Assembly: GCF_013299165.1 (NCBI RefSeq)
Contig: NZ_JAAFKD010000002.1
Location: 327,405 to 391,404, forward strand
Source: Microcoleus sp. bin38.metabat.b11b12b14.051
Lineage (GTDB): Bacteria; Cyanobacteriota; Cyanobacteriia; Cyanobacteriales; Microcoleaceae
Reading direction: 5' to 3'
Length of the DNA stretch: 64,000 bases
The position numbers and the translations under genes were made by a program. Below the pieces are notes generated by a model, which had not been told where the DNA came from, did no database searches, and saw nothing but the letters and a program-made list of their open reading frames with translations. Position 1 is the stretch's first letter, and every line of letters begins with the position of its first letter. Positions 55,404 to 63,476 of the stretch are shown in pieces.

Positions 55404-56675
55404 TCAATTAATCTTCGCTTCAACGCTAGATTTTTCTGCTACTTTTTTAATCTCTGCAACCGTTTTGCGGCTGAAGAGTTGGAAATACAAAGAAACAAAG
55501 AATTCTTTAACTGGGAAAACAATTAACGTCAAAGGATTGATTGTCACGATGATGTTGCGAGTATCAGCTTTAGCTTGCTTGACAACTTGCTGCGCTACCC
55601 AGTCAGGAGACATAATGCCGATCGGGTTTAAATTACTTTTGAACGGCCCTAAAATCAGTTTACGCACGATGCAGGGCGCATCCAGCCGTCGCAGGGTGAC
55701 TAAATCTCCAAGTGCGCGCTTGCTGAGTTCGTACAGGGGACTGACAGCGGGAATCACTTCTGCTTCTGAAGTGTTGATCCAGACTTCTTTACAAGCCATG
55801 TTTTCGTTAGTACGGACTGTTAAGAAAAAGAGTTCCATCAGCCGCCACGCGGAAAAAGTGTTAATTTCGTATGAGTTTGCGATCGCCTCTCCGGTTCTTT
55901 CGCCCTGTACGTTAATTCCGTGATTGATGACGAGAATATCGATTTTTTCTAACAATTTAGCTAAATCTGCCTCTTCGCCAGCGTGCCAAGTTACGGTTTT
56001 TACAGGCAAAATCTCGCCGTCTACATTCATAGTAATTTCCTCATTTCCAGAGGAGAGGGCGATCACTTTTGCACCGGCTTGATGCAGATGTTTGAGAAGC
56101 AAACGCCCTAAAGTTCCCGATGCGCCGGTGACGGCGACAGTTTTGCCTTTGAGAGAAAGTGCTGTACCCATAAGTTTATCTATTAAGGTGAAAGTACCGC
56201 AATAGTAAGCATTTTGATTGTCGAAATGATGCTTCCAGTGATAAGGTTTATTAACAAACCAGTTACCAGGGATAGTACGGAAGTCTCCCGGTTGGTGGGT
56301 GATGTCGGTTAACTCGTCTGCGCCTTTGATGCCGATCGCGCGGGCGATCGCGCTCAACAAAAAGCTTAAAGTATAAATACAACCCGCTGCTGCGCCCCAG
56401 TGATATTCCGGCAACCAAAAATAAGCTAAAACCCACAGCAACAAGCCCAAAACCATCATCGTCGCAGCTTCGGGCACGTCGTGACGCCAGTGTGCTTGCT
56501 TGTAAATAGTCTCGCTAACCGGGGTCAAATTCGGGCGGAAAACCCGGTGATGCCAATTGTGCAGTTTTTGGAGTGGCGGCACATAATGAGACGCAACGTG
56601 ATAAAAGTCTCTGATGATTTCTGCCCAGCAGACAGAAGCTATTCCCACAGCGCCGACTATCCAGTAATTTACCAT
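55404..56675 (-). CDS. Bifunctional sterol-desaturase-like / short-chain dehydrogenase protein
   Basis: The 423-residue protein joins two modules. Residues 1-175 are a membrane desaturase/hydroxylase-like part with His boxes HNWHH (about 39) and HWKHH (about 146) and several hydrophobic helices. Residues about 175-400 are an SDR: VAVTGASGTLGRLLL (NAD(P) loop), VINHG and YELSKRA (catalytic Tyr-x3-Lys). A di-iron hydroxylation and a hydride transfer on one lipid-like substrate are plausible; the substrate is unknown. This fusion is widespread in cyanobacteria. Confidence 0.85.
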   Translation of the reverse strand: MVNYWIVGAVGIASVCWAEIIRDFYHVASHYVPPLQKLHNWHHRVFRPNLTPVSETIYKQAHWRHDVPEAATMMVLGLLLWVLAYFWLPEYHWGAAAGCIYTLSFLLSAIARAIGIKGADELTDITHQPGDFRTIPGNWFVNKPYHWKHHFDNQNAYYCGTFTLIDKLMGTALSLKGKTVAVTGASGTLGRLLLKHLHQAGAKVIALSSGNEEITMNVDGEILPVKTVTWHAGEEADLAKLLEKIDILVINHGINVQGERTGEAIANSYEINTFSAWRLMELFFLTVRTNENMACKEVWINTSEAEVIPAVSPLYELSKRALGDLVTLRRLDAPCIVRKLILGPFKSNLNPIGIMSPDWVAQQVVKQAKADTRNIIVTINPLTLIVFPVKEFFVSLYFQLFSRKTVAEIKKVAEKSSVEAKIN

Positions 56676-57089
56676 GCTCGCACCAGTTTCAAATTTGAGA
56701 TATTATATCATACCCCGTCACAAAAAGGGTTTGTAGTGAGGACTTTAGTCCGCTGATTGTGAGGACTTGCATTCCTTACAAAAAAGGTTTGTAGTGAGGA
56801 CTTTAGTCCGCTAATTGTGAGGAATAAAATCCTTACAAAAAGGGTTTGTACTGAGGACTTTAGTCCGCTAATTGTGAGGAATAAAATCCTTACAAAAAGG
56901 GTTTGTAGTGAGGACTTTAGTCCGCCGATTGTGAGGAATAAAATCCTTACAAAAAGGGTTTGTAGTGAGGACTTTAGTCCGCCGATTGTGAGGAATAAAA
57001 TCCTTACAACAAAGTAATTTAATTATGATGGCTATCGGCGGACAGGACATTAGATATTGTTGGCTTCTAAAGATAACTAAAAATGGCTT
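56676..57089. other. Intergenic region filled by a 57-bp tandem array
   Basis: See the array at 56721-57007. The remaining bases show no gene. Frames through the array are open because the unit is a multiple of three. Confidence 0.7.
56721..57007. repeat. 57-bp tandem repeat, five copies, palindromic core ggactttagtcc
   Basis: Copies of ggtttgtagtgaggactttagtcc start at 56728, 56786, 56843, 56900 and 56957 (spacing 58, 57, 57, 57). Between them lies gtgaggaataaaatccttac. It belongs to the same family as 46053 and 63268. Confidence 0.9.
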
Positions 57090-57725
57090 TTATGTCTTGT
57101 CTGGCAATTGACTCAACCGTTTTAATATCTGCAAAACGCGGTACAATTCATTGCATGAATTGCGGATAATAAATTCTGGAGACAAGGCATACTGGGGAGT
57201 TTCGCCACCTCTGACTAGCTTGGCAAAAATGAAATTAGCCCCTGTGGCAATCATCCCAAAAGTCGGAGTTTTGGGATTGGGATCTGCCAGCATATATGTC
57301 AGGAGTTGGGCAAGTGCTGCGTCAGTTGAGAAAGAAAGTTGTTTGGATTCAATTACTGTTATCCAAAAGTTTTTTTTCAAGATGAGAACATCTATTCTGC
57401 CTTCGATGATTCTGCCTTCGTCTTCCTCTTGAATGGCGATCGACTTTTCGGCTTTGAATTGAAAAGGAGACTCGTAGAGACCGGCAATAAACAAAATGGG
57501 GCTGACAATTGTTAGCTTGACTGCATTTTCTAGTACAGGCGGGGAGTCAACCAAGTTGTAGTAGATATCTTGAACGCGATCGAGCAATTGTTTTTCTATG
57601 TCTGTGACTTCCGGCAAATTTTCTTGCCATTCTGGGAAGAAATCAGCTTTACGAACTCGCTGTAAGCCGAAGTTATCGATTAAATAGCGGAGGTTGACCT
57701 CTCTTGCTTGAAGTTTTTGTATCAT
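57090..57725 (-). CDS. HsdR_N-like PD-(D/E)XK nuclease-fold protein, paralogue 1
   Basis: The 211-residue protein has the fold core AEKSIAIQEED, GRIDVLILKK, VIESKQ (E-x-K) and LAQLLTYMLADPN (Q-x3-Y), all as in the HsdR N-terminal nuclease domain of type I restriction enzymes. No helicase, HsdM or HsdS gene is adjacent. It lies 18 bp downstream of paralogue 2 on the same strand, hence an operon. I prefer ATG 57725 because it aligns with the paralogue start. Function unknown. Confidence 0.75.
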   Translation of the reverse strand: MIQKLQAREVNLRYLIDNFGLQRVRKADFFPEWQENLPEVTDIEKQLLDRVQDIYYNLVDSPPVLENAVKLTIVSPILFIAGLYESPFQFKAEKSIAIQEEDEGRIIEGRIDVLILKKNFWITVIESKQLSFSTDAALAQLLTYMLADPNPKTPTFGMIATGANFIFAKLVRGGETPQYALSPEFIIRNSCNELYRVLQILKRLSQLPDKT

Positions 57726-57743
57726 AATTTGCACCGTACTATT

Positions 57744-58367
57744 TTAAGCTAGTTGACTCAGGCGTTTGAATATCTGCAAAACGCTGTACAATTCATTGTT
57801 GCGTCGGCGAATTGAAAATTGCTCGGACAAAGCATAACGTGGAGTTTCCCCTCTGAGTAACTTAATAAAAATAAAGTTACCGCCAGTAGTAATCATCCCA
57901 AAAGTCGGTTTATCTGGATGAGGATCTGCCCACATATAAGCTAGGAGTTGCCCCAATCCTTCCTCAATGGAAAAAGCAGCTTTTTTTGACTCAATTACCA
58001 TTACCCAAAATTGGTCTTTTAAAAGTAAAACATCTAGTCTGCCTTCGATGATGACGCCATCATCATCTTCTTGAATTTGAATGGACTTTTCAGCTTTTAC
58101 CTGAAAAGGAGACAGGTAAAAGCCGGCAATAAACAAAAGTGGCCCGACTACGGACAGCTTAACGACATTTTCTAGCAAAGGTGGATAGGTAAGTAAATTG
58201 ATAAATCCTGCTTTTAGCCGATCTAGTGATTGTTTGTCTAAGTCGCTAATTTCTGGCAAATCCTCTTGGAATTCTCGGAGAAATTGCTCGTCTTCCGCTA
58301 ACTGAAGACCGAAATTGTCTATCAAATAGCGAATATTTATATCTTTGGCTGGGAGTATTTGTGTCAT
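57744..58367 (-). CDS. HsdR_N-like PD-(D/E)XK nuclease-fold protein, paralogue 2
   Basis: The 207-residue protein is clearly homologous to its downstream neighbour throughout (shared RYLIDNFGLQ, LLENVVKL, GRLDVLLLKDQFWV, ALSEQFSIRR, LQIFKRLSQL). Core motifs are AEKSIQIQEDD, GRLDV, VIESKK and LGQLLAYMWADP. All residues needed for a PD-(D/E)XK active site appear present. As with the pair partner, the biological role is unassigned; a stand-alone nuclease for foreign or damaged DNA is one inference. Confidence 0.75.
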   Translation of the reverse strand: MTQILPAKDINIRYLIDNFGLQLAEDEQFLREFQEDLPEISDLDKQSLDRLKAGFINLLTYPPLLENVVKLSVVGPLLFIAGFYLSPFQVKAEKSIQIQEDDDGVIIEGRLDVLLLKDQFWVMVIESKKAAFSIEEGLGQLLAYMWADPHPDKPTFGMITTGGNFIFIKLLRGETPRYALSEQFSIRRRNNELYSVLQIFKRLSQLA

Positions 58368-58472
58368 TGTTTTAATTTTAGATATCTATAGTCCTATTAT
58401 ACTTCTATTTCTCTGCATCTTGATATTTGTACAGATATATTTTGACATTTGATGACTTGTATGCCGCGCAAT

Positions 58473-59393
58473 TTATTTAGGTTTTCGATCGCCATTTTGC
58501 TGTTTTTGGTCTGCTTGCATTTGCAGCAATTGCGGTACAGTAACAAAACGATATCCCTGCTGTTTGAGTTTGGGAATAATCGCAGAGACGGCCTCGACTG
58601 TTTGCTGGCGATCGCCCCCGCCGTCGTGCAACAATACGATCGCCCCCGATGTCGCTTGAGACAGCACGCTACGGGCTATAGCAGCCGCCGGAGGTTGCGA
58701 AAAGTCTTTAGGGTCGATCGACCACATGACAACCACGTAATTCTTCTTTTTGGCATAATCCGCGAAACCATTATTTAAGCGGCCGCCGGGGGGACGAAAC
58801 AACAAACTTTTCGCGCCAGTCGATCGATAAATATGAACCCCAGTATTATCTATTTCATCCGATGCAGTTTTTTCAGTGACATTGTGATAAAAATGATGCC
58901 ATGTATGATTGCCGATCGCATTTCCCGCTTTTACTACTTGTTTGGCAATTTCTGGATTCTCGCGCAAATTTGCACCCAAGCAGAAAAATGTAGCTACCGC
59001 GTTATGTTTCTGCAAAACTGCTAATATTTTCAAAGTTTCCGCAGTTGGGCCATCATCAAACGTCAGCGCAATAACTTTTGAGTCGCTGATACTTGCTTTA
59101 TATACAATTTGGCTGCGAAATTGCGTCGGCGGTGCGAAAACTAAAGGTTGTGCGGCGGCGGGTTGCGGAGTGGGAGTTGCGGCGGGAGAAGGCTGTATTT
59201 GGGGCTTCGGCGGTTTCAGGAGATGGGGCGGGGGATTGCCAAAAGGGGGGATTTGGGCGATCCTCTTCGAGGGCTCCGCTAACGAATTTGAATTTAGACT
59301 TTTTGGGCGATCGGGAAACAGCAAACTTAGAGATATCGATCCGATAACTATAGCGGTTTTAATGCAGGACTTTTTAGTAAATTTGGTCTTCAT
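58473..59393 (-). CDS. Polysaccharide deacetylase (NodB-type) family protein
   Basis: The 306-residue protein has an N-terminal hydrophobic segment, a Pro-rich linker (residues 45-90) and a NodB domain. Motifs are ALTFDDGPTAE (catalytic and metal Asp), GNHTWHHFYH (metal His pair), FRPPGG and VVMWSIDPKDF, with IVLLHDGGG at the end. It removes N-acetyl groups from chitin-like or peptidoglycan polymers outside the membrane. Residues 37-46 are coded by the second copy of the 28-bp dispersed repeat. Confidence 0.9.
   Translation of the reverse strand: MKTKFTKKSCIKTAIVIGSISLSLLFPDRPKSLNSNSLAEPSKRIAQIPPFGNPPPHLLKPPKPQIQPSPAATPTPQPAAAQPLVFAPPTQFRSQIVYKASISDSKVIALTFDDGPTAETLKILAVLQKHNAVATFFCLGANLRENPEIAKQVVKAGNAIGNHTWHHFYHNVTEKTASDEIDNTGVHIYRSTGAKSLLFRPPGGRLNNGFADYAKKKNYVVVMWSIDPKDFSQPPAAAIARSVLSQATSGAIVLLHDGGGDRQQTVEAVSAIIPKLKQQGYRFVTVPQLLQMQADQKQQNGDRKPK
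59258..59285 (+). repeat. 28-bp small dispersed repeat, copy 2 (inside the deacetylase gene)
   Basis: Starts cgatcctcttcgagggctcc. It is in the opposite orientation relative to its host gene compared with copy 1 at 50079. Confidence 0.85.
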
Positions 59394-59492
59394 AAACTGT
59401 ACTATTTGCTGTCAACTATCTAATTATCGCTTACAACTTTACCAAATTAGTTATAATTCAAAATAGCAACACATCACAATAAAAGAAAAGCC

Positions 59493-60199
59493 ATGATTGC
59501 TCCGGCAAATCTCAGCCGCATTACAATCCCGCCTTTGGAAAATGGCGAACTTGCTAAATTTTTGCAGAATTCGAGCGGCGCTATACAGCAATGCGGGGAC
59601 TCAAAAAAGCAGATTTGATTGAACGAATTGTTTATATGGCTTCACCCTTACCCTTTGAACCCCACGCCGAACCCCATGCCGATTTAATGGGCTGGCTGTG
59701 GACTTACAAGATTGCTACTCCAGGCGTGCGTCTGGGCGATAATCCTACCGTGCGTCTCGATTTAGATAACGAACCTCAACCCGATGCTGTGCTGCTAATT
59801 GATGCTCAATGTGGCGGCCAAACTTGCCTTAGCGATGATGGCTATATCGAAGGTGCACCCGAATTTGTTGCCGAAATTTCTGCCAGTACCGCTACGATCG
59901 ATCTGCGCGACAAAAAGCGAGTTTACCGCCGCAATGGAGTTAAAGAATATCTGGTTTGGCAAGTCATGAATCGCCGGATTGATTGGTTTTCCTTGCAGGA
60001 AGAAGAATATATTTCTCTGCTACCCGATGCTGAAGGAATTATCCGCAGCAGAGTTTTTCCGGGATTGTGGCTGGCAGTCTCAGCACTTATAGACGGGGAT
60101 ATGCCAAGTGCGATCGCAACTCTTCAAGCCGGATTAAACAGTACAGTACATCAAGAGTTTGTCCAACAGTTAGCTTCCTATCCCAATGCTAATTTATAG
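59493..60199 (+). pseudogene. Uma2 family endonuclease-like gene with a one-base frameshift
   Basis: ATG 59493 opens MIAPANLSRITIPPLENGEL, the usual Uma2 start, but this frame ends at the TGA at 59617. The true family sequence continues from EFERRYTAMRGLKKADLIE in another frame and on to 60199. Adding one T to the T5 run at 59559-59563 joins both frames as AKFFAEFERRY. The downstream part keeps the core: EPQPDAVLLID, APEFVAEISAST, KKRVYRRNGVKEYLVWQ. It could be translated from ATG 59591 as a 202-residue product lacking the N-terminus. Confidence 0.85.
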
Positions 60200-60224
60200 A
60201 GATGCTACGAATCGCATCTCTATA
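60195..60224. terminator. 11-bp hairpin spanning the Uma2 stop
   Basis: tatagagatgc pairs with gcatctctata (60214-60224). The gene's TAG lies in the left arm. It is terminator-like but without a clear U-tract. Confidence 0.5.
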
Positions 60225-60412
60225 GAACCCATTTGACATCTTTGAGTTTTTGGGTTGGGTGACGAGAAATACCGAGAGAAACCCGGTTTCTGAGATTTAC
60301 GCGCGGGGCAAGAAACCGGGTTTCTACGAGTTTTTGGGTTGGGTGACGAGAAATACCGAGAGAAACCCGGTTTCTGAGATTTACGCAGAATAGATCTCAA
60401 ATGGGTTCTATA
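60221..60412. repeat. Composite palindromic element with internal direct repeat
   Basis: 16-bp outer arms (tatagaacccatttga and its complement) enclose two direct copies of a 59-bp unit (60244 and 60329: gagtttttgggttgggtgac...) plus agaaacccggtttct palindromes. Intergenic between Uma2 and the GHL10 gene. Confidence 0.85.
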
Positions 60413-60422
60413 AATAATATTC

Positions 60423-62072
60423 CTAGAATCGGCAAGTTTGCCGCGCCCTTTCATCCTCCACTTCTTGCCACCCAAAAGAAAAATGACTGATCGCATTAAT
60501 TTGCGGCGTTGCAGAGCGAATTGCCCGCATTTGAATCTCCAAAGATGGCCGATTTTTCACAGATTTTCCCCAATCTCCGGCAATAGCAGGAATGATTTTT
60601 GCTCCCGGAGGCGCTAAACTCACTACGCGCTGTACCTGTGGCACAATACAGCTTACATCCCCACAATTTCCATAAGACATCGCGTGGAATTCTACACTAG
60701 CCGGAAACCTATCCCAAGGCTGCAATCTTGAATCAAATCCCCCTTGATTAATCTTTTGATTTCCATTGGGAAAAAAGACCGCTCCTACAGGAATTCCCAT
60801 TCTTTGAGCTGGTTGAGTTGCCATGCCAAAAAAGTCTAAAATCCCTTGAACTGCATGACCAATACTCAGTTGCCAGAGGTCTTTTTGCAGAATTCCGGTA
60901 TCGGGAAGTGGCCGTGTTGGTGTTGGTTTTGGTGTGGGATTTGCAGGGTTGGGCGATTTTGTAGCGGGAGTTATTGAAGCTGCTTTTGATGTGCTATTTC
61001 CTGTTTTAGACGCTGGAGTTGCTACTGGTATAGGCCGTGGAATTCGCCCTTGCCAAAGAGGTTCTTGCTCGTTTGGATACTGTTTAACTACTGCTTGAAC
61101 GTCATTAGTATTGATAAATCCTTTAGTTAAGTATCGCTGAATTAAATCTCGTCCTTGCTGATTGTTAGCCCGCTGCAAAAGCATTTGCTGCGATGCTTGG
61201 CCGTAAATCCATAAGTCTTGAACTTTGGTAGCAACTGAAGCGGGGCCGACGCCACGAACATAGCGAATGTAGTCGAATAACATTCCTTGTGGCCTGCGTT
61301 TGACTATTTGATTTACTAACAAAGAATAGTCTTGTCTTGCTTGCAGGTTATAGGGATCGACAAAGGCGTGTGTAGCGTGACTTTCTCCGGTTTGGTCGTC
61401 CAAACCTGCGTCTTGAATTACGGTTAAACTGGTCTGATTTTTGCCGTTCAGGGCTAGGGTTTGCTGTCTGTCGGAACGCTGAGAATATGTATAGCCAAAG
61501 TTCATGGTAAATAACCAGGCGTATACTTTTAATCCTCGCTGTTTGCCTTTGGCGATCGCCTTTTCCAACAAATCATCTTTTTCGTAGCCGCGATTTCTCA
61601 AAACCGAAGGCCAAGCAGTCGGATTGTCTGCCGCCGGAAGGAGCACTTGACCGTCATAAAACACTTCGACGTAGACTTGATTGTAGCCTTTATTCACAAC
61701 TTTGTCTAATACGCGATCGATTTCTCCGGGTCTGACATCGCAGGGATACAAACGCAGCCAAACTGCTTGGGTTTCTGGCCAAGTTTTTTGGCGGCATTCT
61801 GCTATTTCCCGGGCGTGTTTGCTCAAAACGGCAAAATATGCTTGCTGGGATTCGGGTTTTCCTGAGAGGGCGGCGCGGCGCAAGTCTTCTTTTTGATTTA
61901 CCTGTTCTTTGGATAATTGACAATAGGCTGATGTTTCGCCGAAGGCTGGTTGATTTTCGATAAAGGGCCAAACAAGCTGGCTGATGAAGCTAGTGGTTAA
62001 AACAGCAGTTACCGCACTTAAACAGCGTCGCTGGTGTTGAAAGTTGGCGAGGCGAGTTGGTGCAATTTTCAT
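60423..62072 (-). CDS. Glycoside hydrolase family 10-like (GHL10/COG1649) exported protein
   Basis: The 549-residue protein has an N-terminal hydrophobic segment (about 15-35). A GHL10 TIM-barrel follows, with WLRLYPCDVRPGEIDRVLDK (about 105), VYVEVFYDGQVLLPA, KQRGLKVYAWLFTMNFGYTY, FVDPYNLQARQDYSLLVNQI and QGMLFDYIRYVRG (acidic site). A Pro/Thr-rich insertion lies at about 345-385 and a conserved tail with FHAMSYGNCGDVSCI and IPAIAGDW. The family is related to YddW-type enzymes; the substrate is unknown, probably a cell-wall or extracellular polysaccharide. It is a possible relative of the C-terminal domain of the giant protease at 1-5369. Confidence 0.85.
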   Translation of the reverse strand: MKIAPTRLANFQHQRRCLSAVTAVLTTSFISQLVWPFIENQPAFGETSAYCQLSKEQVNQKEDLRRAALSGKPESQQAYFAVLSKHAREIAECRQKTWPETQAVWLRLYPCDVRPGEIDRVLDKVVNKGYNQVYVEVFYDGQVLLPAADNPTAWPSVLRNRGYEKDDLLEKAIAKGKQRGLKVYAWLFTMNFGYTYSQRSDRQQTLALNGKNQTSLTVIQDAGLDDQTGESHATHAFVDPYNLQARQDYSLLVNQIVKRRPQGMLFDYIRYVRGVGPASVATKVQDLWIYGQASQQMLLQRANNQQGRDLIQRYLTKGFINTNDVQAVVKQYPNEQEPLWQGRIPRPIPVATPASKTGNSTSKAASITPATKSPNPANPTPKPTPTRPLPDTGILQKDLWQLSIGHAVQGILDFFGMATQPAQRMGIPVGAVFFPNGNQKINQGGFDSRLQPWDRFPASVEFHAMSYGNCGDVSCIVPQVQRVVSLAPPGAKIIPAIAGDWGKSVKNRPSLEIQMRAIRSATPQINAISHFSFGWQEVEDERARQTCRF

Positions 62073-62270
62073 GGGATAATTGAATCGGGTTTTCTAGTTG
62101 AAATCGGGTGGCGATCGCATTTTTGGCGATCGCCCAGACGCACAGCTACAAATTTTCTACTTTTTTTAGGTTAACCTCGCCCAACAACGGATGCAACCCC
62201 GCTGATTAAGTTGTGGAGAGCCCTAATTTTAGATCGAAGTTAAATTTCCCAGATTAATCTGCGGACTCAA

Positions 62271-62324
62271 TCTAAAATCTAAAATCGTTCGACTGAGCGA
62301 AGTCGAAGTCTAAAATCTAAAATC
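62271..62324 (+). repeat. TCTAAAA heptamers interrupted by a 22-bp palindromic insert
   Basis: tctaaaatctaaaatc occurs at 62271 and again at 62309. Between them is gttcgactgagcgaagtcga + ag (62287-62308), a near palindrome. It looks like a small element inserted into a tandem array. Confidence 0.8.
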
Positions 62325-62542
62325 GACTGCTCCTGTTATGGCACAAGTCGATCGCACAATGCAAATTCTTTCTGGCGGCGATTTAGATGCTGTGCGATCG
62401 AATAACGATAATACTCGGCGGTTGAAACCGCTGCTATACAAACGAAGTCCGCCTCCGCGGACTAAAGATTAAAGGGGTTAAAAAGCCCAGATTTGGTATC
62501 ATATCCAGTTCGATTTTTAAGTATTTTTTGACTAAATACAGC

Positions 62543-62568
62543 AAAAAAGCGCCGGGAATGGGCGCTCA
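62543..62568 (-). terminator. Rho-independent terminator of psb27
   Basis: On the minus strand the transcript reads agcgcccattcccggcgct followed by six or more T. The stem agcgcc/ggcgct has a 7-base loop. It lies about 100 bp after the psb27 stop. Confidence 0.88.
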
Positions 62569-62665
62569 AAGCAGTTGATATTTCTACTAAAAATTGTTAA
62601 CACTCAAATGTTAAGGATGCAAAGATTAATTATAAAAATTTATCTTTTATCCCTAAATTTTGAGA

Positions 62666-63064
62666 TTAAGCTCCTCTGGTGAGAGCAGCTTCTACTTGCT
62701 GAAATTCTGACTCAAGACGCTTTTTCAATTTTTCAGGAACAGGACGATTTGGATAGGAACTATAATGTCCAGCCAAAGAGTTTAATGCTGTTCGCATTGT
62801 TGTGAAAGATGCCAGCTTGGTAAGAGCGGGATCGCGGCGGTATTCTGCGAAAAAATCGTTGATACTTGCGCGAGCAGCGGCTTGAGCGGCTGCTTTTTCT
62901 GGCGCCCCATCTGGTAAAGTAAGCGCTGTTCTCAAGCTGTTGACTAATGCTAACGTGTCTTTGCTGTAGTCTCCGCTCAGAGTGGCGGGAACATTGGTAC
63001 AGCCTGCTACGCCGATGACAACAACTAATACGAGGGCTAACAGACGGGAAATGTAATGCTTCAT
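62666..63064 (-). CDS. psb27: Photosystem II assembly lipoprotein Psb27
   Basis: From ATG 63064 the 132-residue protein has a lipoprotein signal (ALVLVVVIGVAGC, lipidated Cys about residue 22). The mature four-helix bundle follows: GDYSKDTLALVNSLRTALTL, AAARASINDFFAEYRRDPAL, SFTTMRTALNSLAGHYSSYP, NRPVPEKLKKRLESEFQQVE. It binds CP43 on the lumen side during PSII assembly and repair and prevents premature Mn-cluster access. The longer frame to 63100 adds a poor start. A terminator lies at 62543. Confidence 0.95.
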   Translation of the reverse strand: MKHYISRLLALVLVVVIGVAGCTNVPATLSGDYSKDTLALVNSLRTALTLPDGAPEKAAAQAAARASINDFFAEYRRDPALTKLASFTTMRTALNSLAGHYSSYPNRPVPEKLKKRLESEFQQVEAALTRGA

Positions 63065-63476
63065 AAGGGTTAAAAGAATGGAAGTGCAAACGGCAATCAA
63101 AATTAACCTTTATCCTATCTCGAATTGAGCTAATAGTGTCAAATTTTTATTATTTATTGCATCGATACCATGAAAAGTAAAATTTGTCAATGTCACGTAG
63201 ATTGATATCATATCCGCTCGAATGACCACAATCAAATTGGTTCGATCGTTCGGACTTTAGTCCTAGTTATGGATGCGGACTAAAGTCCTCACTACAAACC
63301 CTTAAGTCAAGTGTTATGGATGCGGACTAAAGTCCTCACTACAAACCCTTAAGTCAAGTGTTATGGATGCGGACTAAAGTCCTCACTACAAACCCTTAAG
63401 TCAAGTGTTATGGATGCGGACTAAAGTCCTCACTACAAACCCTTAAGTAAGCGAACATAATATGTTTGATTCAAAT
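63065..63476. other. Intergenic region with a 47-bp tandem array
   Basis: It contains the array at 63268-63450 and the gatcgttcggactttagtcc word also seen at 34499. It should hold the psb27 promoter near 63070-63180. No gene. Confidence 0.65.
63268..63450. repeat. 47-bp tandem repeat, four copies
   Basis: Copies of tgcggactaaagtcctcactac start at 63274, 63321, 63368 and 63415. The unit contains the complement of gtagtgaggactttagtcc plus cttaagtcaagtgttatgga. Confidence 0.9.

Larger units (their letters stand above)
62073..62665. other. Intergenic region with heptamer repeat, inserted palindrome and CGGCGG repeat
   Basis: It holds (TCTAAAA)2 on each side of a 22-bp palindrome (62271-62324), one unit of the 55.1-kb repeat family (62413-62466) and the psb27 terminator. 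No gene. Confidence 0.65.

Noticed and set aside
56721..57007. CRISPR array
   Set aside because: Units are identical along their whole length with no unique spacers, and no cas genes are present.
56817..57050. Repeat ORFs on both strands in the 57-bp array
   Set aside because: They result from a stop-free unit whose length is a multiple of three; no ribosome site or family.
63268..63450. CRISPR array
   Set aside because: Four near-identical 47-bp units with no variable spacers.
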